From the NCBI RefSeq assembly GCF_943734655.1, contig NC_071354.1:55221544-55285543 (forward strand): a stretch of 64,000 nucleotides of DNA. The letters run 5' to 3'. Below are positions 43,890-54,652 of the stretch, one piece after another (position 1 is the stretch's first letter; each line of letters begins with the position of its first letter). The stretch is from Sabethes cyaneus. Its lineage: Eukaryota; Arthropoda; Insecta; Diptera; Culicidae. Position numbers and translations under genes: made by a program. The notes beneath the pieces were generated by a model that was not told where the DNA came from, did not search any database, and worked only from the letters and a program-made list of their open reading frames with translations.

Positions 43890-44762
43890 CCCAGCTAGCA
43901 CCCACTCGTATATCAATGTACGAAAATTATCGTAAATATCTCTTCACAAATCCGAAATCGTAACTAATGCTTGATAAAGTGGGCCCAAGTTGATTTTTTA
44001 TCGTACATAATGATAATAACTGACATACATACGATTTTCAGCACAAAATCGTATAGCATTACGAAGCGAGTCGCGCTTAATCGGATATTATCGTATATAA
44101 ATACTTATATAGTCGTAAGGGGGGCTCCGTAGCCGCAAGGTTATCGAGTCTGCTTTGACAATCGAGTGGTCGTGGGTTCGAATCTTAGTAGAATCAAGCC
44201 ATTCGATGTCCAGTGACTTTAGCCTGGGTTTATTCTCAGGCCCCTCCATTTACCCTTTCTTCATGCTGAATTCTATATTTACCCTCTGAAGCCTCTTGAC
44301 AGTGCAAATGTCCCTCTAATAGTTAAGTGTACTGGTCAGAGGTACGAATGAGTCCTCGCCAGGGACGGCTATAATATGGGATAGTACTGGTAGCGAGGAA
44401 CAAGCGGGTAAAGTAGATCAAGCTTTGAAGGAAGGGTAAACCTCAATACACACAAGCACGCATAAAATTTAATAAGCATATCGCTCATTCAATAACGATT
44501 TTAGTAAAACGAAATGCAGTGCAGGTCATACAGCAAACACCCGGGCGATATCACAATAGATCAACTATACTGGTTGCAGTGATGAGTCCACACATGGAAA
44601 AAAATATAGTCGTAACGCCTAAAATTATTCCTAATCACGTATAACGCCTCCAAAATAGTACGAATATGCCAATTTTGCGCATCAAATACGATTTATTAGC
44701 ATGTATATCTGTACGTAATGCTGAATTTTATCTTTTATATACATATGAAAATACTAGCTGGG
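43890..44762. mobile_element. MITE with CCCAGCTAG ends, interrupted by a SINE
   Basis: Short inverted ends (CCCAGCTAGCA at 43890-43900 and TACTAGCTGGG at 44752-44762). The interior, once the SINE is removed, is about 380 bp and is full of CGTA/TACG motifs in both orientations. No target duplication is evident. The bases around the SINE show its 12-bp duplication, so the MITE is older than the SINE. Confidence 0.55.
44119..44603 (+). mobile_element. tRNA-derived SINE, copy B
   Basis: About 485 bp with an A-box-like TAGCCGCAAGG and a perfect B box GGTTCGAATC, a long tRNA-unrelated body and a terminal run of A. Flanked by a perfect 12-bp target duplication ATATAGTCGTAA (44107-44118 and 44604-44615). 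Probably transcribed by Pol III and moved by a LINE partner. Which LINE cannot be told, since the tail is poly-A-like. Copy A lies at 39404-39854. Confidence 0.85.
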
Positions 44763-44974
44763 TGTGGCATATTGCTTTGAAGAATGCTTGTCTTTCAATT
44801 AGCATGTAACCTATGATTTTCACGCAAAATCACGAAGGTTGGAAGATTTTCAATTAATATTATCGTTCTAAGTACATTGGAGATTTTCTTGACATTCTGC
44901 TTTTCAGTTATTTTTATACTTTACAGCAATTAAATCAAAAGCTTATGTAAAGAATTTCATGGCTAGTCCTTAAA

Positions 44975-45524
44975 TAACAAGTCCATACAAATGAAATACA
45001 AATTTCCTCATAACTCGAGAACTAATCAAGCAAATGGAACCATATTTGGCATGTGGGGCGTTTTGGAGGCAGGAATTTTTTTATGACGATGTTAGGCCCC
45101 TCACCCCTGTGTTAGGGGCATAAGGACTCTCATACAAATAAAACAGAAATTTTTGTGTAACTCAACAACTAATCGAACTTGAGAAATTATAGACTCTTCC
45201 ATAAAACATTAGTCAATAACAAGACCACCAAAAACTATCGCTGATGCAGGGCGAGAGGGCCACAGGCCGCGAATGTTGCTGGCGACCCGCCGTCGGAAGC
45301 ACCGGCCACTTCGGGGGGGGGGCAACCCCCCCCCCCCCCCCCGCAGAGATCACATCTATCTAGTTTTATTTATTTTCCTAGGTCTACTGACTTCTATTAC
45401 TTTTCTTCAGTTGGGTCCGAACGGGCGACAGCGAATGAGGAGAAGATAACCCCTGCGAAATGGTACATCATGCAAAACTCGAGATTGTGAGGTCATCCGA
45501 GATTCACGATTTATGTACAACACA
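44975..45524 (+). repeat. Helitron-like copy 2, left part
   Basis: Shares the tandem-unit text CATACAAATGAAATACAAATTTCC and ACTCGAGAACTAATCAAG-type blocks with 7320-7870, and ends in GATTCACGATTTATGTACAACAC, as does copy 1 near 7900. A foreign-looking GC-rich patch at about 45240-45350 contains a run of 10 G followed three bases later by a long run of C. The 5' terminus is missing. Confidence 0.65.
45313..45343. repeat. Facing homopolymers G10 and C17
   Basis: A run of about 10 G at 45313-45322 is followed by CAA and about 17 C. The two can pair into a hairpin and the C strand's complement can form a G-quadruplex. Copy numbers in homopolymers are prone to sequencing error. Confidence 0.7.
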
Positions 45525-47547
45525 AGCAACACAGCGTAGCGGAGAACGTTCTAGGCTGTGTGGCGCCGAATCGACGTAACGAATGGTTTGACGAGGAATG
45601 CCAGCAGATATTGGCTGAGAAGAAAGCAGCGCGGGTACAAATGTTGCGTAGAGCCACCCGTCAGGATGTGGAGCGATACAAACAGAAGCGGAGGCAGCAA
45701 ACCCGACTCTTCAAGGAGAAGAAGCGCCATCAAAAGGAGAAGGAGTACGAAGAACTAGAACAGCTGTACCGCTTTCACGACACACGGAAGTTCTATCAGA
45801 GACTCAACGGATCTCGCAAAGGCTTCGTGCCGCGGGTCGAAATGTGCAGAGATAAAGATGGAGGTATCTTGACTGACGACCGTGCGGTGATCGAAAGGTG
45901 GAAGCAGCACTACGATGAACACCTGAATGGCGTGCAGGAGGAAGACCATGATAGCGGAGGAAGTGACCACATTGGTGCAGCAAGCGACGAATATGTGCCG
46001 CCCCCATCGATAAGGGAAGTTAAAGAAGCCATCCAGCAGCTGAAGAACAACAAAGCAGCGGGAAAGGATGGCATTGGAGCGAAACTTATTAAAATGGGCC
46101 CGGACAAGTTGGCCGGCTGTCTGCATCAACTGATTGTCAAGATTTGGGATACGGAACGACTACCGGAGGAGTGGAAAGACGGGGTTATCTGCCCTATCTA
46201 CAAGAAAGGTGATAAGCTGGATTGTGAGAACTACCGAGCCATCACTATCCTGAATGCCGCCTACAAAGTGCTGTCCCAAGTCCTCTTTCATCGACTGTCG
46301 CCAATAGCCAATAGATTTGTGGGAAGTTACCAGGCCGGCTTCATGGAGGGTCGGTCTACAACAGACCAAATCTTCACCCTGCGGCAGATCCTCCAGAAGT
46401 GCCGCGAATTCCGAGTCCCCACGCACCACCTGTTCATCGAATTCAAAGCCGCTTATGACAGCGTAAACCGACAAGAGCTATGGAAAATTTTGGACGAAAA
46501 CGGCTTTCCGGGTAAGCTTACTAGACTTATCATGGCTACGATGGATGGGATCCAGTGCTGTGTGAGAATCTCGGGTGGATTGTCGGACCCATTCGAATCT
46601 TGCAAGGGACTTCGACAAGGAGATGGTCTTTCCTGCCTGCTATTCAACATTGCGCTTCAAGATGTTATAAGACGAGCGGCAATCGAAATGCGGGGTACGA
46701 TTTTCAATAAATCCAGTCAATTTATCTGCTTTGCTGACGACGTGGATGCTGTCGGCAGAACATTTGAGTCGGTGGAAGATCAATACACCAGACTGAAACG
46801 CGAAGATTGGATTGAAGATAAATACGTCTAAAACGAAGTATAGGCTGGCGGGCGGGACCGAGCGCGACAGGGCTCGCTTGGGCAGTACCGTGGTAATCGA
46901 CGGGGATGAGTTCGAGGTAGTCGATGAGCTCGTATACCTTGGCTCACTGGCAACAGAGGACAACAATACCAGCCGTGAAATTAAAAGACGTATTATCAGC
47001 GGAAGTCGGGCCTACTACGGACTCCACAAACACTTTCGGTCGAACAATTTGAGCCCCTGTACAAAGTGCACACTGTACAAAACGCTAATTAGACCTGTTG
47101 TCCTCTACGGGCACGAAACGTGGACACTGCTAGAAGGGGACCCACGAGCACTCGAAGTTTTCGAACAGCGGAGAGAACCATCTTTGGCGGAGTGCAAGAG
47201 AACGGTGTATGGAGGCGAAGAATGAACCACGAGCTCGCGCGTCTCTACGGCGAACCAAGTTATTCAGAAAATAATTAAAGCTGGACGGATACGTTGAGCA
47301 GGACATGTTGCTAGAATGCCGGACAACTATCCTGCAAAAATGGTTTTCGCATCAAATCCGGTAGGAACAAGACAAACAGGGGCACAGCGAGCGAGGTGGC
47401 AAGACCAGGTGGAGCGAGATCTGGCGAACACTGGATGCCCGCGGAACTGGAAATCAATTGCCATGAACCGAAACAGAGGGAGAAATTATACTGCGCAGGC
47501 CTTGTCGTAAGACGTTAGGCCAATTAAGTAAGTAAGTAAGTAAGTAA
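45525..47547 (+). pseudogene. 5'-truncated RTE-type retrotransposon inserted in a Helitron-like copy
   Basis: Contains the RTE-clade protein from the linker after the endonuclease (NEWFDEECQ) onward, in order: AAGKDGIGAKLIKMG, VICPIYKKGDKLDCENYRAI, SYQAGFMEGRSTTDQIF, GLRQGDGLSCLLFNI and FADDVDAVGR. A frameshift near 46815 moves the protein to another frame (KINTSKTKYRLAGGT, LYKTLIRPVVLYGHETWT). A second break near 47180 precedes the final block (MPDNYPAKMVF, GTRQTGAQRARW). The catalytic Asp of RT motif A has become Glu (LFIEFKAAYD instead of the usual FxDFKAAYD). The 3' end is an AAGT tandem repeat (47525-47547). A 10-bp target duplication GTACAACACA flanks it (45515-45524 and 47548-47557). 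No endonuclease domain remains, so this copy cannot move by itself. Confidence 0.9.
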
Positions 47548-47597
47548 GTACAACACAGTTTAATTTGTGGCAATACGAAGCTTGTCGGGTCAGCTAG
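47548..47597 (+). repeat. Helitron-like copy 2, right end
   Basis: Continues the Helitron-like copy after the RTE: AGTTTAATTTGTGGCAATAC and TTGTCGGGTCAGCTAG before T, the same terminus as at 7890-7937. Confidence 0.7.
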
Positions 47598-47789
47598 TCT
47601 GCTATAATTTTACAACTTAGAATCAAATTTCTCGCAAAAAACTGAGATGTTTGTTTGTTCTAGAAGATGTGAACCATACATACGGGAATTTTAAAGGTGT
47701 TGCCAAGCTAGGGACTTATCTTTTCATCGTCCTGTAAAGTGTATGATTTCTAGGGACCGAAACGGTTACTGTATCGAGACTATCCCGAA

Positions 47790-48200
47790 TACGTACATGA
47801 TAATAAGCAAACATTTTTATACGTGAGCTGAACATTCATCTAAATGTCATGTACAAATGACATGCATTGGCTGCTTTTTGCTTACAGTAATAGTTGGAAT
47901 AGTATGGAGAGTTGATAGAGAATAAGGTGTATGGGGATGGGGAAGCTTCTTATTTAAAACCGTGTTGTTTGGGAGAAAGCTGTATGTTTGGCTTACGTGC
48001 GCAACAGCAAAAGAGAATACAAAAAAGTGTCTCCAAGACTGGTGACATTTTCTCCTCCATACCGAAAAGTGTACGACACGTAGAACAAAAGATGTTTTCG
48101 TTGTTCTTGCATTTCTTTTCGGTGCTTGTGTACCAATAACATGTCGCAAGACTGGTAGCAAGAAAATATGGTAAATGTCTTCAAATTTGTGTCACCAACC
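47790..48200. repeat. Dispersed repeat, copy 1 (partner at 63650-64000)
   Basis: Matches 63650-64000 along its length: CGTACATGATAATAAGCAAA, GACATGCATT, TTCTTATTTAA and TTTTCGGTGCTTGTGTACCA are shared. Copy 1 has about 45 extra bases after GTGTACCA (near 48133-48178). Minus-strand frames in the two copies (47847-48161 and 63637-63987) read similarly, but substitutions are not confined to silent positions by eye. The class is unknown. Confidence 0.7.
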
Positions 48201-48621
48201 AGTACATTTAACGTCCCATTGGTTTCTAACTCCTTAGCAATAGGACACCGCCTCTAGTTTCTGATAATAAATAACAGAAGTTGGCGCAAGTGTTTCATCA
48301 TGCGCCATGCGTGAGAGTATGCTTGAAACTATCAATGTTTCCCTGTTGAATACAACAGATGTCGTTACCTCGTAGCGCATAGTGTGAATGTCCGTAAAAG
48401 CTGAATTTTGCGCGACAATAAATTTACTGAAATCAACACCCTTATTCTCTCATGCATCTCAGTTTCTTTTGTGTTTATCGCTAATCGTAATATAACGTTT
48501 GACACCTGAATCAAAAAATAGTTGGTAAACATTGTTTTTATTTATTGCGTTCATGTTGCGAAATTTAATTTTTTCGAATTGAAATGTCGCAAACATACTT
48601 TTCATAAAGCCCTATAAATGT
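48201..48621. other. No gene seen
   Basis: AT-rich unassigned DNA. Confidence 0.3.
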
Positions 48622-48843
48622 CTCTTAAATGTCTTGGACACTTTACTTTTTGTTCTTACAAAGTATAAAAATTACCTTTTTGCCGACCGGTTTCGGGTAA
48701 GTAGTTACCCATCTACGGGGCCGAGTCCAACTCACTGGACTCGGTTCCGTAGATGGGTAACTACTTACCCGAAACCGGTCGGCAAAAAGGTAATTTTTAT
48801 ACTTTGTAAGAACAAAAAGTAAAGTGTCCAAGACATTTAAGAG
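48622..48843. mobile_element. 222-bp near-perfect palindrome (palindromic MITE)
   Basis: The left arm 48622-48729 and right arm 48736-48843 are inverse copies of 108 bp with two mismatches I can see (GGGG against TTCC context near the loop) and a 6-bp loop, ACTCAC. It begins CTCTTAAATGTCTTGGACAC. As RNA it would fold into one long hairpin. The two facing 62-residue frames are just the two arms read in opposite directions. No clear target duplication. Confidence 0.9.
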
Positions 48844-48880
48844 TCATTCTAGTTCTTACGTTAGCACGACTACGTAATTG

Positions 48881-48910
48881 AAGCCCTATAAATGTATCTT
48901 TATAGGGCTT
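48881..48910. repeat. Small hairpin AAGCCCTATAAA/TTTATAGGGCTT
   Basis: A perfect 12-bp inverted repeat around a 6-bp loop. Its left half (AGCCCTATAAATGT) also occurs directly before the palindrome at 48608-48621, so the palindrome may have landed inside an older element with these ends. Confidence 0.6.
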
Positions 48911-49169
48911 TAGCTTTTTAGGGCTCTCGGATGACTGGTAGTAAGATGCTATGGAGAGGTATAGGAAATGTTTGTTTTTTATCAAAATTAGGCAGAAATC
49001 ATGAAAATTAAGTATAACAGAATAACTGAACCACAAATAAAATATGATTAGTAATTGTTTTTCAGGTAGGTAAACATAAATAAGTGAGAAATTTTGATTT
49101 TACTACCACTAGAAAAGCGCCATCTCTTGAAAAGCAACGGTTCGTATGGTGTCCTATTGAAAACTTGGC

Positions 49170-50230
49170 TTACAAGGAAACATTACTATCGGTCATAGGA
49201 TTAGAGCACACCCATATGGATTAGAATGTAGTCCTGTTGATTCAGAACTTCACTGCACTGCTCGTATTGGTGTAGCCTATGAAACTTTTTTGAGAAAACT
49301 CAACTTGGAATTTGTATGGCAAGGTGAGTCAATGGAGGCGCATGGTACAATGTGAATATCCAGAACACTTGAGTAATAGATCAATCAAAACGAAAATGAT
49401 ATTGTTTGAAAAAGGATAAATAGATTATACAACAAGCGCTTCTCAAATCCTTTTTTGTCCACCTGGACGTGTTTTAAAACTTTTCCTCTACCGATAATTC
49501 GTTAATTGCGGTAAAAGTTATTCGACGGAATTTTCTCTCTATTTCACTAAATACGGTGGCATAATTGGGGCGAACTTTCATCGATTTTTACAATACTTTT
49601 ACTGCTAGATAACCGAAAAAAGCATTCTTCTTTACCTTTTCATTGTTGCATATCATATTGTATGAAACAGTAATTGAAACTATCTTAATTTGCAAATATA
49701 CGCCAGCAAATCTGGTTTGATGGGCAGCGAAATTGCCAAGCAAAGGATGAAGGAGGTATTTTTAGACATAGTTGAAGGCGACAGAATTTTATTAATTGAC
49801 TCGTGGTCCGGTCATAAACAACCTCGGTCTTACAAACAGCAGTTGTATATTTTAATCGGCCATTTAAGGATCTCATACGAAACGTGTAATAAAATTCGAA
49901 GGCAACACAATGATTTTATCTTGACAAAGCCGAAAAATATATTGGTAATTCTATTCATACTTTGGTACCAATGGAATCCTTTTTCAGATAATAGCATTTT
50001 ACTTTTTGATCTATTACTCAAGTGTTCTGGATATTCACAATGTACCATGCGCCTCCATTGACTCACCTTTCTATTCAAATTTCAGTTTTCAGTACAGTTT
50101 AGTTTCTCAAAAAAGTTCCGTAGGCTACACTTAGACGAGCAATGCAGTGAAGTTCTGGATTGACAGGACTACACTATGGTGTCTATGGTTAAGCTCTAAG
50201 CCTATGACCGATAGTGATGTTTCCTTGTTA
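49170..50230. mobile_element. DNA transposon remnant with about 215-bp inverted ends
   Basis: The left arm (about 49172-49386) and right arm (about 50004-50226) are inverse copies with scattered differences. They share GTGAGTCAATGGAGGCGCAT and GGTCATAGG among other blocks. Between them lies about 620 bp containing a transposase-like fragment (see next entry). No target duplication stands out. The superfamily is not recognised with certainty. Confidence 0.7.
49690..50061 (+). pseudogene. DDE-transposase-like fragment inside the long-TIR element
   Basis: The first 45 residues of this frame read like part of a transposase core: KSGLMGSEIAKQRMKEVF, then ILLIDSWSGHK at 49787-49819. A hydrophobic strand followed by D-S-W-x-G-H is how I recall the second catalytic Asp region of some unclassified insect and cnidarian DNA transposons. 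I am not certain of the family. The frame has no ATG at its start and after about 49830 loses recognisable sequence, so it is decayed. The right inverted arm begins inside the frame's end. Confidence 0.45.
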
Positions 50231-51992
50231 GTGAATTTAAAGCCCCGTTTTAATGATTATGCATTTCAATTTAAAATAACAGAGAGCGTAAAATTGCATA
50301 TGAAATCGTAGCAATTTTGTTTGACTATCAGTTGCCGTATGGGGAAAATTGTTGAAAATTATAGCAAGCATCATAGTTTTGTAACTAATGATTTGCAAAT
50401 CACGTTAAACAGGTCGATATCAAAGCAGCTGATTGTACCGTTGCCGGTTCACTAGTTGAACACAAAATGTTCCATTCATCGGCTTTCTAATGCTGCTGCA
50501 ATGAATTCTCTCTCTCGCTCTTTCTCTCCCGTTCGTTGCCGTTGCCCGTACTGTGTAGTTCACGGGACTGATTGAGTGGATTTAAAATTGATGTAATTGT
50601 GCAAATTGCTCCGATCGTTTAGAACAACAATCTTGATAGCGATCCAGCAGCCGGCATCGGTTTGTATGCCAGAATATCAAACCACATTACGGAATTGTCT
50701 TGTTAGCACGTAGGCATACTGTATGCCGTCGTCGTCCCGCGCGTACACGCGGCCGGCTGCTGGCGTCGATACGGCTATAATGGATCGCAACGATCCGCTC
50801 TGACTCTGACTTATCTGGGAACTACTGCGCGCTATGCGGTGGAGAATGTGCGCCTTTTAGCTCCAGCTGAAATGGCCATTCGTGACGGAATACGTTCTAT
50901 TTTTAAACTAATTGCAACAAACTTTTTCGCGCAATGATTGTCGCGATGCGATAGTGAGAATATTGCTTGCAGTTATGGCTGTTACTGTTACGTATTGTAG
51001 TGCGGGAAAAGTAAAATACCTTTTCGCACTGCATATTCGATACTATGGAAATGTACTACTTACACACTACGAGGATGAGTTACAATTTGATACTGACCTG
51101 AAAATGAAAAAATAGAATGTAGTTAATATTATGTAGTCGATGAAGTGGTAATTCAATAATTCTGAAACAACCTACAAAACAAACAACACTGTTCGGTTTG
51201 AGAGCAGTAAAAAATACTTATTTCGAGCACCGTAAATAACACGTATAACTCTGTATTTACTCAAAAACACTTTGATTAAAACTAAATTACCGATTCTAAT
51301 CTAATCACAGTGTTGACCGTAGCATACACAACACACGCGACCAGGTTTGCTTTATTTATCTAATCCAGCAGATATACAGCAAAACAGCTCTGCCTATATT
51401 GACATGTATCAATTCCGGATCAAATAATACCATATGTAGAACCACCTGTTCCACACCTGCACGGCCTAAGAGAAAAAGTGCCCGAACAGAATTGATTGCC
51501 AATTTGCCTCTGCCAACCGAGCAACGATTTGTTCAATTTGAAACAAATTGATAAATAATTCTAGTTATTAGGATTGTATATCAAACAAAATATTATTTTT
51601 TTCGTACAAATTTGGTACAATTCGTACAATCGTAACAAAAATAACATAAATAGTAATTTCTATTTACTTAAATTACCTGTGGTTTGCTCAGTTCTAATTA
51701 TATTCAAAATTTTTAATATAAGAGCTACGAAAGCAGTGATAAAAGCAAATTTAATGTACAATTTAATTTAATAGTTTAAATAGACACTTTTTTCACCTGC
51801 AAATAATTTTGACAAGATTTCAAGGATTCAAATGATCAATTAGGCTTGTCAAATAAAAAATGTCCGAATTGAACGAAAATTTATTTAGCCTCTCGTTTGT
51901 ATCAATTTAATATCGATTGAGTTGTCATAGCAAATAGCGCGATGTAATGTATTGGCACCGGGAGCTTTAAATCAATTTAGAAGAATGCATCT
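50231..51992. other. No gene seen; GC-richer island at 50460-50900
   Basis: The island includes a CT-rich run (CTCTCTCTCGCTCTTTCTCTC at about 50509-50529) followed by CG-rich text, as seen in insect promoters or enhancers. The rest is AT-rich. No gene can be supported. Confidence 0.3.
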
Positions 51993-52015
51993 ATGAACGT
52001 TTTGATTAAAAGCAA

Positions 52016-52318
52016 TTACTTCGGCCGTGCCAATGTAAACACCGTTGCCGATACTTGCCGCCATTGCCAAGATCGATACTCGTCAATTGGCGACCGACTG
52101 GTGTCGCTTCCCATATCCCTCATACCGTCGGAGATAGGCCTGCTACAGGGCTTGGCACACGGACGGAGCGTAATCGTTGCCGTCGAAATTGATTTCACAT
52201 CATCGACTGCGGGATGACAGCCGGACGGACACTTTGCCAACGTTTGCAGTGCATCACAGTTCGTATAGTTAAACGATTCCTGGCATTCGCCAGCGGCAAA
52301 AGTACAAACAGTTCGCAT
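52016..52318 (-). CDS. Possible Cys-rich exon (weak)
   Basis: A minus-strand frame of 100 codons, starting at ATG, in a patch that is GC-richer than its flanks. The first 60 residues contain seven Cys (CTFAAGEC, CDALQTLAKC, then PCAKPC), a pattern seen in small secreted or extracellular domains. I recognise no family. A plus-strand frame overlaps it, so composition alone may explain the open frame. No signal peptide or splice sites are evident. Confidence 0.15.
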   Translation of the reverse strand: MRTVCTFAAGECQESFNYTNCDALQTLAKCPSGCHPAVDDVKSISTATITLRPCAKPCSRPISDGMRDMGSDTSRSPIDEYRSWQWRQVSATVFTLARPK

Positions 52319-52847
52319 TTATTCAAGCGAATGGATCTAACGTTGCTGAAATATCATTGGTTCGTGCAGCTCGTTTAACGGCTTTAACGAGCGATTAGAT
52401 TATAGGAGAATCAGTGCATCAGCAATCATGAAATTAATTGAAACTCATTAGCATACGTCTTCGGGGAACTGGCAAAACAATGTTAGCTCATTAGCATCAG
52501 CCATCAGATACAATGAGCTAAAGAGAAGTTACTGACTTCGAGCGTCAAATAAAAAAATATGAAAGTCTGCCACACACGGGGTTATTATTGCAATGATATC
52601 AACTCAATTAAAACAAATAAAAGAAAATGATTTTATTAAATTTAAAGATGCCATTAAACATTCAATAGAAGGCAAATTACTTAAGTGAGGTCTACATGAT
52701 AAAAACACACAACACCAACTGTCTCAAAGACAGTAATTGTTAAGTCATGATCATAAGACATGTTATATACAAAATGGAATCATCACAAGCTCCACGAAGT
52801 GACAAAATTTATTATTTTAGTGCATTTTGCAACTTTTTTGAAGAAAA
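52319..52847. other. No gene seen
   Basis: AT-rich unassigned DNA. Confidence 0.3.
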
Positions 52848-53240
52848 AGTATGAAGGTCTATGCCTAGGGGTACACTCGAGAGGCACACGTAGGACTACG
52901 AATGCATGTGCAAATTTTTAATTTACTGTATTGTAATAAATACCCAGAATCATAGCTATACTTTTAGACAAAACTACAAGAAAAGAAGTTTTTTTTTGTC
53001 GGAAGGTTTGACCACTGCGACCATTATTTTGATCTATTGTGGTATAAACAAGTTTAAATTTCCTGAATGCCCGTGCTCAGTATATCAGTTTTATCCGTTC
53101 CACGACTAAGACTTTCATCAGGTCACAATTACACTTCTTCTGGTGATTGCCGACAATATAGCATTTTGAAAACTTTTGTGCGAAGTAGCATTAGTCAACT
53201 CTAGGTAATTGACTTGAAACTGGTATGCTGTTAACTAATG
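52848..53240. repeat. Dispersed repeat, copy 2 (partner at 43385-43740)
   Basis: See the partner entry. The copies are diverged, with many small gaps, which indicates an old family. Confidence 0.5.
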
Positions 53241-54397
53241 TTAACTGGCTTTAGGATCTTGCTCAAAACGTAATATATTTGTCATAGGTTCACAGCTTAC
53301 GGTTGAGCGGAAAAAATATATAAATAATCTGGATTATTTACCACTGGTTCACATTCGTCAATTTCCCTGAAAATAGCTGAGATTATGCAGTATTAATTGT
53401 GACAATCGGTGGTGTGAGAGAGGTGGTGAGGGTTGATCGCTCGCTTTTTATAACAGTTTACCTTCAGGACATTAAATTGGACTAGGTTGGTCGCGGTCCT
53501 ACTAAATCTTGTTAGGAGGAGCGCTTTTTCTGGCGTAGGTACTTCCCAAGCACAGATATCAAATAAGTATAAGTCTGAACGTCGCACTATGGGGCAGAAC
53601 CCGAAAAAGCTCGGACAAAACCTCAAAATTTTTATTTGAGATATTCTGTCAAACTTAATATTCTACGTATAGTAGACATATAATCTATAAGAAATATGCA
53701 TAAATTGTTTTAAAAAGTGCTTTTTCAATAGGCATTAAAGAAGGTGAAACACAGTGTAAAAAAAATTTGGAAAATGAAAAAATAAAAATCATTCAATCTT
53801 TTAGTATCTAGCTACCATGCTGCTTAAAATTCTATACTTTTAAAGGACAATTCACATTAAAGGGATTATAAACTAATAGTTTAGGTGATATTAAGACAGA
53901 TTTTTTACTAGTAGGCTTTGTTCTGGCGAAATGTTTTAGTACAAAAAATTTGTAATTTTTGTCAATTTTCAATAGTGTGTAGAAAAAGATTTCCACAGAT
54001 TTCCGCTCTGACACTACCATAAAATCAACATTCAAGGTGTTAACTACTAATAAGCAAAAAATTAGCTGCTACTAGTTGCGATTTTCGGAGTTATTAAAGT
54101 TTTCCGAATGCATTTTTTCCGGCATTTTACGCTACAAATTAGTAAATGCACGCGCCAGTGCGAAGTTCACCCAACAAACAATTTTGCTTAAGAGTAGCTT
54201 ATTCAACTATTGTATAGCTAAAACCAATTGAAGAAGCGTTTGATAAGCTGCTATACAACAAAAATGTTCCTTAACAGCTTTTTTCCGATTAGCTCTGTTT
54301 CAAGTCCAATTGGCAGTAGAATATGTGCGGATAGACTTTCAGCTCGATTGAACAAGCCTCCATTTTTTTATTTAGAGTCCAACATGTTGATACGTGT
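53241..54397. other. No gene seen
   Basis: AT-rich DNA. Frames on the minus strand at 53393-53626 and 53832-54035 show no domain. Confidence 0.3.
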
Positions 54398-54400
54398 TTG

Positions 54401-54652
54401 CAGGATAAACAGATTGCATATTTTTTGCTCGTTATTTTTTGTGCCTTCTGCCAGGCTTTGGCTGAGGCCGATGACGGTCTATCTCGCCACTCGTATCTAT
54501 TTGCTTCGTATGGCCAAACTAATGAAATAAAAAATTCAAATATAACGGAGATCGTACTACGGAAACGTAGTATTATAAACGATCGAGAGGCATACCATAA
54601 AATACGCAAAAATGTCCGTAATTTATCTTTTAAAAATCAAAACAAATGCTAA
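54401..54652 (+). CDS. Candidate terminal exon of a small secreted protein (weak)
   Basis: The open frame begins after GTGTTTGCAG, a possible splice acceptor, in phase 0, because the frame has no usable ATG of its own. It reads a hydrophobic run (IAYFLLVIFCAFCQALA) followed by EADD, like a signal peptide with a cleavage site after ALA. About 45 residues further comes LRKRS, a possible dibasic processing site, and the frame ends ...KNQNKC stop. AATAAA lies about 120 bp after the stop (near 54771). This fits a last exon of a secreted peptide or prohormone gene. I recognise no family, and I cannot point to the first exon. Confidence 0.25.
   Translation, partial: QDKQIAYFLLVIFCAFCQALAEADDGLSRHSYLFASYGQTNEIKNSNITEIVLRKRSIINDREAYHKIRKNVRNLSFKNQNKC

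Noticed and set aside
48634..48831. Two nearly identical 62-codon frames on opposite strands
   Set aside because: They are the two arms of the palindrome read in opposite directions.
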